This document shows, in pieces, positions 1 through 9,506 of a stretch of DNA of 64,000 bases. The stretch spans positions 54,714 through 118,713 of the forward strand of contig CBFHNF010000007.1 in the NCBI GenBank assembly GCA_965657135.1. Reading direction: 5' to 3'. The position numbers were made by a program, and so were the translations under genes. A model generated the notes under the pieces. The model was not told where the DNA came from. It made no database searches and was given only the letters and a program-made list of their open reading frames with translations. This DNA comes from HIMB11 sp965657135 (GTDB lineage Bacteria > Pseudomonadota > Alphaproteobacteria > Rhodobacterales > Rhodobacteraceae). Within the stretch, counting starts at the first letter, position 1; each line of letters begins with the position of its first letter.

Positions 1-63
1 GCTCTGAAAGCTCTCTCAATTCATGATTTGCGCGCGGATTATGTGCATGCATGCGCACAACAC

Positions 64-98
64 AAACAAAAAACCCCCACTGACAAAAGCGGGGGTTT
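64..98 (-). terminator. Rho-independent terminator of the ftsH operon
   Basis: Inverted repeat AAACCCCC (71-78) / GGGGGTTT (91-98) with a 12-base loop. Read on the minus strand the stem is followed by a T-rich tract (TTTTTTGTTTG), 24 bases past the ftsH stop codon. This closes the long minus-strand run that begins at ruvC. Confidence 0.85.
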
Positions 99-121
99 GT
101 AACCATGAAAGATGTGTATGG

Positions 122-2023
122 TTAGCTGGTTTCTGGTGCGATGCCAGCTTTCGGTTTTGGCTTCGTTTTCGGAATTGCTGTGACAGATTGCGTTGCGTTT
201 CCATCATCTGCATCCGGAGTGTCGTCTGAATGGGGGGGTTCGCCCTTCATCACGCGCTTGATTTCATCGCCAGTTAGGGTTTCATATTCCAATAGACCCT
301 GTGCCAGCCGCTCCCACTCCTCGTTCTGTTCGGTTAGGATTTCAAAAGCGCGCTCGTAACCCTCTTGAATGAAACGTTTTACTTCGTCCTCAATCATCTC
401 TTTCGTATTTGCTGAAACAGAGAAACCAGCTGTGTTTCCAGAGTACCCTTCGTGTGCTTCTGAATAGTCGATATTCCCCACTTTGTCAGACATACCCCAA
501 CGCAAAACCATCGCACGCGCAAGGCCAGAGGCCTGCTGAATATCACCCGCGGGACCGTTTGAAACGTTTTCTGGCCCATACTTGATAATTTCCGCAGCCT
601 TACCTGCCATAGTCATCGCCAGTTTTTCTTCGCATTCTGATTTGTGCCAATTCAGGCGATCGATTTCAGGCAAGGAAACAACCATACCCAACGCGCCACC
701 ACGGGGAATGATCGTCGCTTTATACACTGGATCACACTGAGGTAGTGCAAGACCCACAATCGCATGGCCCGCTTCGTGATAGGCGGTTTTTTCCTTTTGA
801 TCGGCGGTTAAAACCATGGAACGACGTTCTGCACCCATCATCACCTTGTCTTTGGCATTTTCAAAGTCGACCATAGTAACAACTGAACGCCCAACACGGG
901 CTGCCATCAAGGCAGCCTCATTCACCAGGTTGGCCAAATCAGCACCCGAAAACCCAGGTGTACCACGAGCAATCAACCGCAAATCCACATCGGGGCCCAA
1001 AGGTGTTTTGCGCGCATGCACGGTTAGAATTTTTTCACGACCTTTGATGTCTGGGTTTGGAACTGTTACTTGACGGTCAAAACGACCTGGGCGCAACAAT
1101 GCAGGATCCAACACATCACGGCGGTTTGTCGCCGCAAGGATAATCACGCCCTCGTTCGCCTCAAAACCATCCATTTCAACCAGCAACTGGTTCAATGTCT
1201 GTTCGCGTTCGTCATTTCCACCGCCATAGCCAGCACCACGATGGCGCCCGACAGCATCGATTTCGTCGATGAATACAATGCACGGTGCGTTCTTTTTGGC
1301 TTGCTCGAACATGTCGCGGACACGTGATGCACCAACGCCAACAAACATTTCTACAAAATCAGAGCCAGAGATCGTAAAGAATGGCACGCCCGCCTCACCT
1401 GCGATCGCACGTGCAAGCAAAGTTTTACCAGTACCCGGAGGTCCCACAAGAAGCGCGCCCTTGGGGATTTTACCACCCAAACGGCTGAATTTCTGTGGAT
1501 TACGCAGAAATTCAACGATTTCTTCTAGCTCTTCTTTCGCCTCATCAATACCGGCAACGTCGTCAAAGGTGACGCGGCCCTGTTTTTCGGTCAAAAGCTT
1601 AGCTTTGGATTTTCCAAAACCCATCGCACCACCACGGCCGCCGCCTTGCATGCGGTTCATGAAATAAATCCAAACACCGATCAGCAAAAGGAAGGGCAAG
1701 AGGCTGACCAAAAAGGCCTGAAGGCCTGACGTTTCCTGTTGTTCCGCGCGAATTGCAACTTCATTTTGGATCAGCAGGTCGGTCACATCCGCATCCCCTG
1801 GACGGATCGTGTAATATTCGCGTTTATCGCCACCGATAAAGCTGACTTTCTCTCCATCCAGTGTAACGGCTTCGATTGATCCGTTTTCAACATTCGCGAC
1901 AAACTCAGAATAGCTTATTTCGCGACTTTGCATGCCAGAAGAACCGGAACTAAATACGTTGAATAAAACAACGATCATCAGAAATAGGACGACCCAGAAA
2001 GCCAAATTACGGTTATTGCCCAA
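122..2023 (-). CDS. ftsH: ATP-dependent zinc metalloprotease FtsH
   Basis: Membrane-bound AAA+ protease that extracts and degrades unneeded or misassembled membrane proteins and short-lived regulators. The 633-residue product has the usual FtsH length. It has transmembrane segments at about residues 7-25 and 103-121 flanking a small periplasmic domain. The Walker A motif GPPGTGKT is at 194-201, Walker B is FIDEID near 251, the second region of homology lies around 300-320, and the zinc-binding HEAGH is at 416-420. The C-terminal tail is acidic and low in complexity, as is common in this group. It is the last gene of the run, 78 bases after tilS, and is followed by a terminator. The tilS-ftsH order is widespread in bacteria. 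Confidence 0.98.
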   Translation of the reverse strand: MGNNRNLAFWVVLFLMIVVLFNVFSSGSSGMQSREISYSEFVANVENGSIEAVTLDGEKVSFIGGDKREYYTIRPGDADVTDLLIQNEVAIRAEQQETSGLQAFLVSLLPFLLLIGVWIYFMNRMQGGGRGGAMGFGKSKAKLLTEKQGRVTFDDVAGIDEAKEELEEIVEFLRNPQKFSRLGGKIPKGALLVGPPGTGKTLLARAIAGEAGVPFFTISGSDFVEMFVGVGASRVRDMFEQAKKNAPCIVFIDEIDAVGRHRGAGYGGGNDEREQTLNQLLVEMDGFEANEGVIILAATNRRDVLDPALLRPGRFDRQVTVPNPDIKGREKILTVHARKTPLGPDVDLRLIARGTPGFSGADLANLVNEAALMAARVGRSVVTMVDFENAKDKVMMGAERRSMVLTADQKEKTAYHEAGHAIVGLALPQCDPVYKATIIPRGGALGMVVSLPEIDRLNWHKSECEEKLAMTMAGKAAEIIKYGPENVSNGPAGDIQQASGLARAMVLRWGMSDKVGNIDYSEAHEGYSGNTAGFSVSANTKEMIEDEVKRFIQEGYERAFEILTEQNEEWERLAQGLLEYETLTGDEIKRVMKGEPPHSDDTPDADDGNATQSVTAIPKTKPKPKAGIAPETS

Positions 2024-2101
2024 GGAAACACTCCATTATTAGAATAGCGCTGTGCATAACACAGTTATTTAGTATGTTAAATAGACATTGGAGCGCGGGC
2101 T

Positions 2102-3346
2102 TCAATGCGGCGAAAGGTATTCAATGAAATTAATTCTTAAATCTTGTACAAATTGACGCTGCGTTTCATCCAAGGTGGGTGTGTAAACCAGCTGATCGCC
2201 CTTAAAAATCGCTGGCTGAGCGAAGAGCGAGCGATGAGGTACCTGCGCACGCTGAGTTTGATCAACTTGCTCAGCACCCTGTTCACCAAGCGCGCGGAGA
2301 ATGTAGCCCTCCGAAGGTTGCACAAGTTTCCAACGACCATCCCAGATATGGGGATCTGACTGATCCACGACAGCGGCATATTCCCGTGTGATACGTGTAG
2401 TGTTTTTGTTTGGATACATTAAACAGCCATGCAAATTGATGACTTTGCCATTCTCAACCGCGCGCAAGGCACGCTGAATAGCATCAAAGCGAGGCCGATA
2501 GGATTGACCGGAAATCCAACACAGAGCGGCTGATAATACCCGCAGCTGGGTTTCCGGATGTTGGTCACAGAACGCTCCATGATCCAAGACCAAATCAGTT
2601 TCATCCTGAATGCAAAATCGCACGGCTGCATCACTTGCGTAATGATTTAGTGCGCCTTGCGCGCGCTGCATATGAAAAGCAAGTGTCGAAAATCGAGCGA
2701 GTTCAATTCCTGCTGATTGAAGATGGGGCAACAGCTTCCTCATTGCAATTCGGTCAAATGCCGTATTTTCATTACTGGGGTCATCGATCCAAGACTGTCC
2801 AATGTTATCGAGATAGGCCTGCAAATCTTCGCGTTTGGCATCTAGTAGGGGACGCAATAGTGTCATTCCCGTTTCATGTGTTGACATCATTTGCATACCA
2901 CACATCCCGTCAACGCCCGATCCACGCTTTAGGCGCTGCAACAGTGTTTCTGCCTGATCATCCAAGGTATGGCCAATTAGGACATAATCCAAATTGCCCC
3001 GCCACGCATTTATCAATTTATACCGTGCCTGCCGTGCCGCATCCTGTAAATTACCATCCCGATCCCAATCGTGCCAAACCCTGGTGTCATGCGCGACACC
3101 TAGTTCTTGACACCATTTTGCAACGAGTGCGGCCTCATCAGCGCTATTTTCACGTAAATTATGATCGACGGTTATCGCCCAGAGTTTCACCTCATTTGCT
3201 CGCGCCCAAATACACGCCAAATGCAAGAGAGCCAAACTATCCGACCCACCTGAAACTGCGACGCCTAAATTTGCTGGGATATTCCGCCCAAAGCATGCAT
3301 CCAAATTTGACGCAAGCTGCCCGAGAAGTTGATCGGTTAGAGACAC
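2102..3346 (-). CDS. tilS: tRNA(Ile)-lysidine synthase TilS
   Basis: Converts C34 of the CAU-anticodon isoleucine tRNA to lysidine, so that it reads AUA instead of AUG. The 414-residue product carries the PP-loop ATPase motif SGGSDS near residue 33 of the N-terminal N-type ATP-pyrophosphatase domain. A DDQAETLLQRLKRGSG motif follows near 130, then a long, more variable C-terminal part. The start is GTG at 3344-3346. It overlaps the end of cpoB by 10 bases, which suggests translational coupling. The start gives the N-terminus expected for the family. Confidence 0.96.
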   Translation of the reverse strand: MSLTDQLLGQLASNLDACFGRNIPANLGVAVSGGSDSLALLHLACIWARANEVKLWAITVDHNLRENSADEAALVAKWCQELGVAHDTRVWHDWDRDGNLQDAARQARYKLINAWRGNLDYVLIGHTLDDQAETLLQRLKRGSGVDGMCGMQMMSTHETGMTLLRPLLDAKREDLQAYLDNIGQSWIDDPSNENTAFDRIAMRKLLPHLQSAGIELARFSTLAFHMQRAQGALNHYASDAAVRFCIQDETDLVLDHGAFCDQHPETQLRVLSAALCWISGQSYRPRFDAIQRALRAVENGKVINLHGCLMYPNKNTTRITREYAAVVDQSDPHIWDGRWKLVQPSEGYILRALGEQGAEQVDQTQRAQVPHRSLFAQPAIFKGDQLVYTPTLDETQRQFVQDLRINFIEYLSPH

Positions 3347-4146
3347 TGTAGTTCGGTCATCCGTGCGATGGCCTGCTGGGCATATTCTGAACCCGGAAAC
3401 CGTATATCAACCTGTGACAAGGTTTGGCATCCTGCATCCGTTTGTCCCAACAAAACCAATGCATTGCCGAGCGACACCAATGCCTTGGGTGCAACTGGCG
3501 ATTTTGGAAATGTCGAAAAGCTCTCTAAATATGCGCGTGCCGCAGATTTGTAATCGCCAGACGATTCATGCGATGCCCCACGCAGCACCATCGCCTCTGC
3601 CGCCAATGGGCTGTCTGGGTAGCTTTGTGAAAAACGGTTCAGGATTTGCACAGCATCCCCAAAGCGTCCTTCATCGAACGATTTTTGCGCCATGTCAAAA
3701 TCAGCGCGCTCTCCAATGGCTAGTTCAGGCGCATCTTCCATTGGGTCCTGAGTTTCTTCGGGATAATTTAAATCGCCACCCAGCGTAGTAGTTTCACCCA
3801 AGTCAGAAATATCTCCCCCCTCAAGCTCGACCAAACGGAACTCTAAATCACCAACGCGATTGGTGCCATCCTGAACAACACGTTCAACCCGGAATTGCAA
3901 TTCTTCGCTAAGTGCGGTCAAGCGTTTCAATTCGGTTTCAATGTTTTGCACCCGGTCCAAAATTGTACCTGCCGCGACAGAAACGCTTGGGCCTTGAGTG
4001 GTCGAAAGTTCACCCTTAAGGCGCTGGATCTCAACATACAGAATGTTCAAATCTTGCCGAATGTCTGCCAAGGATTGTGCACGATCCTGTGCGTGGCCTG
4101 ACAAGGGAAGGAGACAAACAACAAAAATGGCAAAAACACGCAACAT
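3337..4146 (-). CDS. cpoB: Tol-Pal system protein CpoB (YbgF)
   Basis: Periplasmic partner of TolA that coordinates outer-membrane constriction with peptidoglycan synthesis at the division site. The 269-residue product starts with a signal peptide (MLRVFAIFVVCLLPLSGHAQ). A coiled-coil trimerisation region of about residues 22-100 follows, then an acidic linker, then C-terminal TPR repeats (QSFDEGRFGDAVQILNRF and similar). I chose the ATG at 4144-4146 over an upstream in-frame start because it begins the signal peptide, has AGGGG/AGGA upstream, and lies 17 bases after the pal stop codon. It follows pal, as in most proteobacteria. Confidence 0.94.
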   Translation of the reverse strand: MLRVFAIFVVCLLPLSGHAQDRAQSLADIRQDLNILYVEIQRLKGELSTTQGPSVSVAAGTILDRVQNIETELKRLTALSEELQFRVERVVQDGTNRVGDLEFRLVELEGGDISDLGETTTLGGDLNYPEETQDPMEDAPELAIGERADFDMAQKSFDEGRFGDAVQILNRFSQSYPDSPLAAEAMVLRGASHESSGDYKSAARAYLESFSTFPKSPVAPKALVSLGNALVLLGQTDAGCQTLSQVDIRFPGSEYAQQAIARMTELQCL

Positions 4147-4163
4147 TCCTGATCCCCTACTGA

Positions 4164-4667
4164 CTAGAATGAAAGGTTTGATAGAACAGTCACACCACGA
4201 CGGTTCATCGCATAACAACTTTCTGCACTGCATACTTCTGCTGGACGCTCTTTGCCGTAGCTGACTGTTTGAATTCGATCTGCTGACACACCACGCACGG
4301 TCAAGTATTCACGCACCGATCCTGCGCGACGCGCACCGAGTGCCAGATTATAATCACGGGTGCCACGTTCGTCGGCGTGCCCCTCAATAATAACTTTATA
4401 TTCTGGATTTTGGATTAACCAATCCGCTTGTGCATTCAACGCGGCCTGTGCTGACGCATCAACGGTGGCTTGATCAACTGCGAAAAATACGCGATCGCCA
4501 ATCGATTGTTGAAAATATGCGGGCGAGGTTGGGTTGCTGGCATCACTTTGCGCATTACTTGCCCCTGCACCATCTTGGCCACCGGTCAAACCACCGATAC
4601 CATTTTGTGAACATGCGCTAAGCGCGACCATGGCCAAAATCAAACTTGCTCTTTTAAGGTGTTTCAT
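4164..4667 (-). CDS. pal: Peptidoglycan-associated lipoprotein Pal
   Basis: Outer-membrane lipoprotein that binds peptidoglycan and TolB. The 167-residue product has a type II signal peptide with lipobox LSAC (Cys near residue 19). A Gly/Ser/Asn-rich linker follows, then an OmpA-like domain whose peptidoglycan-binding core includes GHADERGTRDYNLALGARRA. It sits between tolB and cpoB in the canonical order. Confidence 0.98.
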   Translation of the reverse strand: MKHLKRASLILAMVALSACSQNGIGGLTGGQDGAGASNAQSDASNPTSPAYFQQSIGDRVFFAVDQATVDASAQAALNAQADWLIQNPEYKVIIEGHADERGTRDYNLALGARRAGSVREYLTVRGVSADRIQTVSYGKERPAEVCSAESCYAMNRRGVTVLSNLSF

Positions 4668-4719
4668 AACTGCCTCTCTTTTTCAAAAACCTAGCACATT
4701 TAAACATTCGATCAAAGCC

Positions 4720-6033
4720 CTAGCGGCGCAAAGGCGACCACGTTGGATCAGATCCGCCCGAGGGTGTTGGAACCCGCTGCAAGTTTCGACCAGACACATC
4801 GACGGAATACAGGTTTGAGACCCCCCCGACGCCCTGAGTTTCGCGCGTGAACATAATCACGCGTCCGTTTGGCGACCATGTCGGACCCTCGTCTAAAAAT
4901 GAGGCCGTCAACAACCGTTCCTCTGATCCATCCGTACGCATCACACCGATATGGAAACGCCCCCTGCTCTGTTTGGTAAACGCGATCATGTCTCCGCGTG
5001 GCGACCAGACTGGCGTTCCATAACGACCATCGCCAAAACTGATCCGTTTGATCCCCTCACCATTCAGATTCATCACGTATAGTTGCTGAGAACCAGATCG
5101 GTCACTTTCAAACACGATCTGAGTGCCATCTGGCGAAAAACTGGGGGCTGTTTCAATTGATGGCGCAGATGTCAAACGACGTGCCTGTCCAGAACGCAGT
5201 GACATTACAAAAATATCAGAATTCCCGCCCTGTTCTTGCGAATAGACAATTTGCGTTCCATCTGGTGAATAGCGTGGCGCAAAACTGGTGGTTCCAACCG
5301 CACTTTGCAATAACTTCCGCCGTTTGTTCGCCAAATCCATTTGATAAATACGTGGGAAGCCAGTTTCATAGCTTGTAAACAAAACCGTCTTACCATCGGG
5401 TGATATACGCGGAGCGAGGACAAGATGCGCACCATCGTCAAGGTACTCTAGTTCCGCACCGTCATAATCCATGATCGCCAATCGTTTGCGCCGCTGCCCC
5501 TTTGATCCAGTTTCAGCCACAAATACAACGCGGCTATCAAAATATCCGCTTTCGCCTGTGATGCGCCCATATACTTCATCAGCAACCTTGTGTGCCATGC
5601 GTCGCCAGTCAGATGTTTTACCCTTAAATTGTAACCCCTTGCCATATTCTTGTCCTGCAAAAACATCATGGATGCGGAAACTGACTGTCAATTTATCACC
5701 TGCACCCGTTGCCACAGCACCTGTGACCAAAAGTTGTGCATTGATCGCCTTCCAATCTGAATATTCAACTGGTGCATTCAGGCTTGAAATTTTGCCGATA
5801 TGGGCACGTTCATCTAAAGCTCGAAACAATCCTGTCCGCATTAGATCCATACTAAGGACCGATACGATTTCCCCCGATAATTCTAATGCGCCAGGATCTT
5901 GGGCGATAAAACGCGGCGCTGCGAATGGCATTGGTTCTATGACACCATCCGTAATTTCGATCCTCAGTGGTTGCGCATGTGCCATCGCCCCCATAATCAA
6001 AGCAAAAATTAGGATTAAAACACGGAACATCAT
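4720..6033 (-). CDS. tolB: Tol-Pal system beta-propeller protein TolB
   Basis: Periplasmic component that shuttles between Pal and TolA. The 437-residue product has a signal peptide (about residues 1-20, ending AHAQ). An N-terminal alpha/beta domain follows, then a six-bladed propeller made of WD40-like PD40 repeats: SPDGKTVLFTS, SPDGTQIVYSQ, SPDGTQIVFES, SPRGDMIAFTK and SPNGRVIMFTR. The start codon overlaps the end of tolA by four bases (ATGA). Confidence 0.98.
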   Translation of the reverse strand: MMFRVLILIFALIMGAMAHAQPLRIEITDGVIEPMPFAAPRFIAQDPGALELSGEIVSVLSMDLMRTGLFRALDERAHIGKISSLNAPVEYSDWKAINAQLLVTGAVATGAGDKLTVSFRIHDVFAGQEYGKGLQFKGKTSDWRRMAHKVADEVYGRITGESGYFDSRVVFVAETGSKGQRRKRLAIMDYDGAELEYLDDGAHLVLAPRISPDGKTVLFTSYETGFPRIYQMDLANKRRKLLQSAVGTTSFAPRYSPDGTQIVYSQEQGGNSDIFVMSLRSGQARRLTSAPSIETAPSFSPDGTQIVFESDRSGSQQLYVMNLNGEGIKRISFGDGRYGTPVWSPRGDMIAFTKQSRGRFHIGVMRTDGSEERLLTASFLDEGPTWSPNGRVIMFTRETQGVGGVSNLYSVDVSGRNLQRVPTPSGGSDPTWSPLRR

Positions 6034-7127
6034 CTTTTCCTCATGTCTTTGGGGTTAAATGTAATTTCGACGTCACGCCAATGATCATATTTATCTTTGG
6101 GTAGTTGATAACCGTCTTTTTGACATCTGAGAACTGCTCTTCGCGCAGATCGGAATGCGACGCGCGCATCAGATTCATTGCCACCCTTAAAACCGATCAT
6201 TTCCAACGACGAGGCAATAACTTTTCCATCTGGTTGCATTTTCATCGCCAAGGTCACTGTTACATTGGCCGCGCGCGAACCAACGTCGACGACCCAGCAA
6301 TTTTGCACCGCGATGCGAAATGCATCACGTTCACCACCGCTTAACGGTGGACCCGAGGGGGCCGTTGGTTTTGGCGCCTCAATTGGCGCACTTTGGGTAA
6401 CCTCACGCAAGATGTTCTCAAGGTTAGATTCGGCTGGTTTTGGCGTAGTGGGCCTAAAATTCGACGGACGCAAAACAGGACGCGGGGAAATTTTGCGTTT
6501 GCTCTCTTCTTTTTTTGCCTCGGTGATGATTTCGGTGCTGGCGGCTTCGGGTGCAGTAGATTGATCAATCTCAGGGGCAACATCAATTAAGGCGTCCTGA
6601 TCTTCTGCGGGCACTGTCGCCTCTTGGGTTATATCATCGATAACTGCGGGTTGTTCAGGCGGAGCCACGGGCGTAGGAGCCACGCGATTTGCCTGAATAG
6701 GGACGCTTTCTTCTGCGATATCTGGCAATAACATCGCCGTATCAAATTGTGGCTGGGGCGGCTGCACATTTGGAGCAGTAATATCAGGTGTTGGAACGAC
6801 CAATGGCTCAACCGGTTCGGGCGGCGTCACTTCATCAGGGAGCATCTCTGGCGGTGCAGGTTCGGCAATCTCTACCTGTTGATCATCTGTCTCGTTTAGC
6901 GAGGGCGCAACATCTGTCTCATCTGAAGGTGTCAGTGCCGTCAAATCAAACTGCGGGACTTCAGGAACCTTGTCAGATGCGATCATCGCCTGAAATTCTG
7001 CCTCTGATAAAACTGAGACATTATTGAAAACAAGCTCGTTGTCTTGGGGCGCAAAAACACCACCTATCAGGGCCCAACCGATAAAACCAGCGTGGGCAAA
7101 TCCTGATATGTAATGACCTTCATGCAT
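6030..7127 (-). CDS. tolA: Cell envelope integrity protein TolA
   Basis: Links the inner-membrane TolQR motor to Pal and TolB in the periplasm. The 365-residue product has one N-terminal transmembrane segment (about residues 9-25), a long Pro/Glu/Ala-rich periplasmic region (about 80-230), and a C-terminal TonB/TolA-type domain with a conserved cysteine pair. The central region is Pro/Glu-rich rather than the Lys/Ala-rich helix of enterobacterial TolA, which is usual in alphaproteobacteria. It starts nine bases after tolR. Confidence 0.93.
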   Translation of the reverse strand: MHEGHYISGFAHAGFIGWALIGGVFAPQDNELVFNNVSVLSEAEFQAMIASDKVPEVPQFDLTALTPSDETDVAPSLNETDDQQVEIAEPAPPEMLPDEVTPPEPVEPLVVPTPDITAPNVQPPQPQFDTAMLLPDIAEESVPIQANRVAPTPVAPPEQPAVIDDITQEATVPAEDQDALIDVAPEIDQSTAPEAASTEIITEAKKEESKRKISPRPVLRPSNFRPTTPKPAESNLENILREVTQSAPIEAPKPTAPSGPPLSGGERDAFRIAVQNCWVVDVGSRAANVTVTLAMKMQPDGKVIASSLEMIGFKGGNESDARVAFRSARRAVLRCQKDGYQLPKDKYDHWRDVEITFNPKDMRKR

Positions 7128-7136
7128 AATCGCCCG

Positions 7137-7601
7137 TTATCCTTCGGGCCCGTTAAATTTGGGACCACCAACATCGGTAACAAGGCCAATATTTGAAAAA
7201 CCGCCAGCGTTCAGCGCGCCCATCACTTGAACCACGCGTTCGTAAGGAATTTGACTATCCGCGCGCAAAAAGATTTTGTCATTCCGCCGCTCTGCCGCAA
7301 CAGCGCGCAGTTTGGCAATCAACGCAGAGTCTTCAATTTCGGCGTTTTGGATCAATATCTGGCCCTCTACCGTAAGCGTGACAGTCAAAGGTTCTTCTTG
7401 GTCACCGGGCAGCGCATTGGCCGCAGTTTTGGGCAATTCGACGGGCACACCCACGGTCAACATGGGTGCAGACACCATAAAGATAATGAGCAAAACCAAC
7501 ATGACGTCCACAAATGGGGTCACATTTATTTCTGACATGGGGGTTGATCGACGGCGCCGTCGACCACTATTCCCCTGCTTTTTCATTACACCCGCGCCCA
7601 T
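7137..7601 (-). CDS. tolR: Tol-Pal motor protein TolR
   Basis: ExbD/TolR family stator partner of TolQ. The 154-residue product has a basic cytoplasmic N-terminus, the conserved TPMSEINVTPFVDVMLVLLI segment containing the proton-channel aspartate of the single transmembrane helix, and a periplasmic domain. The ATG lies one base after the tolQ stop codon. A second in-frame ATG at 7584-7586 would remove only five residues. Confidence 0.97.
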   Translation of the reverse strand: MGAGVMKKQGNSGRRRRRSTPMSEINVTPFVDVMLVLLIIFMVSAPMLTVGVPVELPKTAANALPGDQEEPLTVTLTVEGQILIQNAEIEDSALIAKLRAVAAERRNDKIFLRADSQIPYERVVQVMGALNAGGFSNIGLVTDVGGPKFNGPEG

Positions 7602-7602
7602 T

Positions 7603-8298
7603 CTAGCTATCCAATTGGCGGCTTAGGATTGTTGCGAACTCATCTGCAAAACTTTCGTATCCCGCGACAATGCGATCACAATCTCCACTAAGCTTGTTGT
7701 AAAATATGACAGCAGGGATCGCCGCCAATAGCCCAAGACCTGTGGCCAACAAAGCCTCGGCAATGCCGGGCGCCACAACTGCCAGATTAGTATTTTGTTG
7801 AGCAGCAATTTCAATAAATGCATTCATGATGCCCCAAACCGTCCCAAACAAACCAATAAAAGGAGCGATTGATCCAATAGTTGCTAAAATGGTCAATCCG
7901 GACTGTAATTTTTCAGCTTCGCGTAGAACGGCGACATCCATCGAACGTTCAATTCGGCTTTGCACACCCGCGATTAACTGGCCATCTGATTTATGGCTGC
8001 GCTCCCACTCGCTCATGCCAGCGACAAAAACACGCTCAGAGCTGCCCTTAGGGTCACTGCCCAATTGATGGTACAATGCATCCAATGGTTCACCCGACCA
8101 AAACAATCGATCAAATACCGCAGCCTCGCGGCGTGCATCACGATACAGCAAATGACGTTTAACAATAATAGACCACGACCAAAAGGAGGCCGCAATCAAC
8201 ATCAACATAACAATTTTGACAGTTAGGGTTGCGCGTATAAACAAAGACCAGAACGAAAAATCGACCTGGTGCGCCAACTCAAGGGCTTGTGTTTCCAT
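7603..8298 (-). CDS. tolQ: Tol-Pal motor protein TolQ
   Basis: MotA/TolQ/ExbB proton-channel subunit that powers the Tol-Pal system with TolR. The 231-residue product has three transmembrane helices, at about residues 20-45, 135-160 and 175-195. The family core includes TIGSIAPFIGLFGTVWGIM followed by the GIAEALLATGLGLLAAIPAV helix. It is the first gene of the tol cluster, with 97 bases separating it from ybgC upstream. Confidence 0.98.
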   Translation of the reverse strand: METQALELAHQVDFSFWSLFIRATLTVKIVMLMLIAASFWSWSIIVKRHLLYRDARREAAVFDRLFWSGEPLDALYHQLGSDPKGSSERVFVAGMSEWERSHKSDGQLIAGVQSRIERSMDVAVLREAEKLQSGLTILATIGSIAPFIGLFGTVWGIMNAFIEIAAQQNTNLAVVAPGIAEALLATGLGLLAAIPAVIFYNKLSGDCDRIVAGYESFADEFATILSRQLDS

Positions 8299-8395
8299 AG
8301 TATCCTGCTCATCACATTCTGGCCTTTATGGCTCTTCAAGGGGAACCATAGCCGAACTAAAGCAAGAAACCAACAAATATGCGATCATGAATGTA

Positions 8396-8797
8396 TTATT
8401 TCAGCATATCGGCAACGACATGCCGAAGCTGATCAGGAAGCCGCACAGGTTTCCCCGCTTGTCCGATAGCAACTAATGTGATTTTGGATTGAAATAAATT
8501 GGTATCGTCTCGTTTCACCATCTGGCTGAGAACCAAGCGCGCGGGCGTCATCGATAGCGGTGTCGTTTCAATGACCAAGTCATCCTCAAACGCTGCAGGG
8601 ACAATATAATCCGCCTCAACCCGTTTGACGGCAAAAACCACCCCTTGTGCCTTCATCGCACGTTGATCCACACCAATTTCACGAACCCATTCACTGCGCG
8701 CGCGTTCAATGAATTTCAGATAGTTTGCGTAATAAACGATCCCCGCCAAATCCGTGTCTTCGTAATAAACGCGAACGGGAAAACGATGCAGGCTCAT
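8396..8797 (-). CDS. ybgC: Tol-Pal-associated acyl-CoA thioesterase YbgC
   Basis: Hotdog-fold thioesterase of the 4-hydroxybenzoyl-CoA thioesterase type, nearly always linked to tolQ. The 133-residue product contains the catalytic YEDTDLAGIVYYANYLKFIE region near its N-terminus. The ATG at 8795-8797 follows the stop of the upstream gene by one base and has AAGG nine bases upstream. A second in-frame ATG at 8804-8806 overlaps that gene and has poorer spacing. The N-terminus MSLHRFPVRVYYEDTD fits known YbgC starts. Confidence 0.95.
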   Translation of the reverse strand: MSLHRFPVRVYYEDTDLAGIVYYANYLKFIERARSEWVREIGVDQRAMKAQGVVFAVKRVEADYIVPAAFEDDLVIETTPLSMTPARLVLSQMVKRDDTNLFQSKITLVAIGQAGKPVRLPDQLRHVVADMLK

Positions 8798-8798
8798 A

Positions 8799-9425
8799 TC
8801 ATGCATCCTTTGGTAAACGCGCGAAGAGACGCAAGGCGTGTGATACATCCTGCGCCATTGTCGGCAACACTGGATCATAGGCCGCACGGATTATATCTGC
8901 CACCTCTGATCGCAGAACAGTGTGACCATCAGGTGCAATTGCAAGGGGCGATTGATATTGAAACGCACGATCTGACCAGACCAAAAACGACTGAATGACT
9001 TGCAACAAAAACAAGGCGTCTGCCGACATTTTTTTTAATTCGGCGTCCATCCTCACAAAGACAAAACACGCTTTAACCGCACCCGCATTATCAAAGCGAA
9101 ATGAACGATACTGTTGTGAACCAGCGCCCTTTAAACGCGATACCAAATTTACCAAATCCGGCATCAAACGATCCATATCTGGCACAGCCAACAGTTCATC
9201 CCATTCACGAATGAAGAAAAACATCAAGTTCGATCCCAATTCTGGGTCTGTTTCTGCGATGGGGTGGCCGACCATGGCGCAGGTCACTTCGATTGCCCCT
9301 TTGAGCGTTGCAATGGACTTATCCTCGAGACCAAAGGCAATCGGCGCGATGGGCCGCCCCCACCGTGCAAAGAAATAAGTCTCATCTGAACGCGTGAAAT
9401 AAACTTCAACGTCTGCAGCCGTCAT
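8799..9425 (-). CDS. Conserved protein of unknown function between ruvB and ybgC
   Basis: The 208-residue product has no signal peptide or transmembrane segment and no motif I recognise. It is predicted cytoplasmic and largely alpha-helical. It contains an RSFRFDNAGAVKACFVFVRM stretch and ends one base before ybgC, so the two are probably cotranslated. I took the ATG at 9423-9425 with GGAG 11 bases upstream; an in-frame GTG four codons earlier is possible. Its place between the Holliday-junction genes and the Tol genes, with an intact frame, supports it being a real gene. I do not assign a function. Confidence 0.8.
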   Translation of the reverse strand: MTAADVEVYFTRSDETYFFARWGRPIAPIAFGLEDKSIATLKGAIEVTCAMVGHPIAETDPELGSNLMFFFIREWDELLAVPDMDRLMPDLVNLVSRLKGAGSQQYRSFRFDNAGAVKACFVFVRMDAELKKMSADALFLLQVIQSFLVWSDRAFQYQSPLAIAPDGHTVLRSEVADIIRAAYDPVLPTMAQDVSHALRLFARLPKDA

Positions 9426-9506
9426 GGAAAAGAGCACTCCAAATAATGATAGGCACGCCCTATATCGGGTTTCGCTGGATTAGCAAAGGGGCGCAATCAC
9501 GCACAC

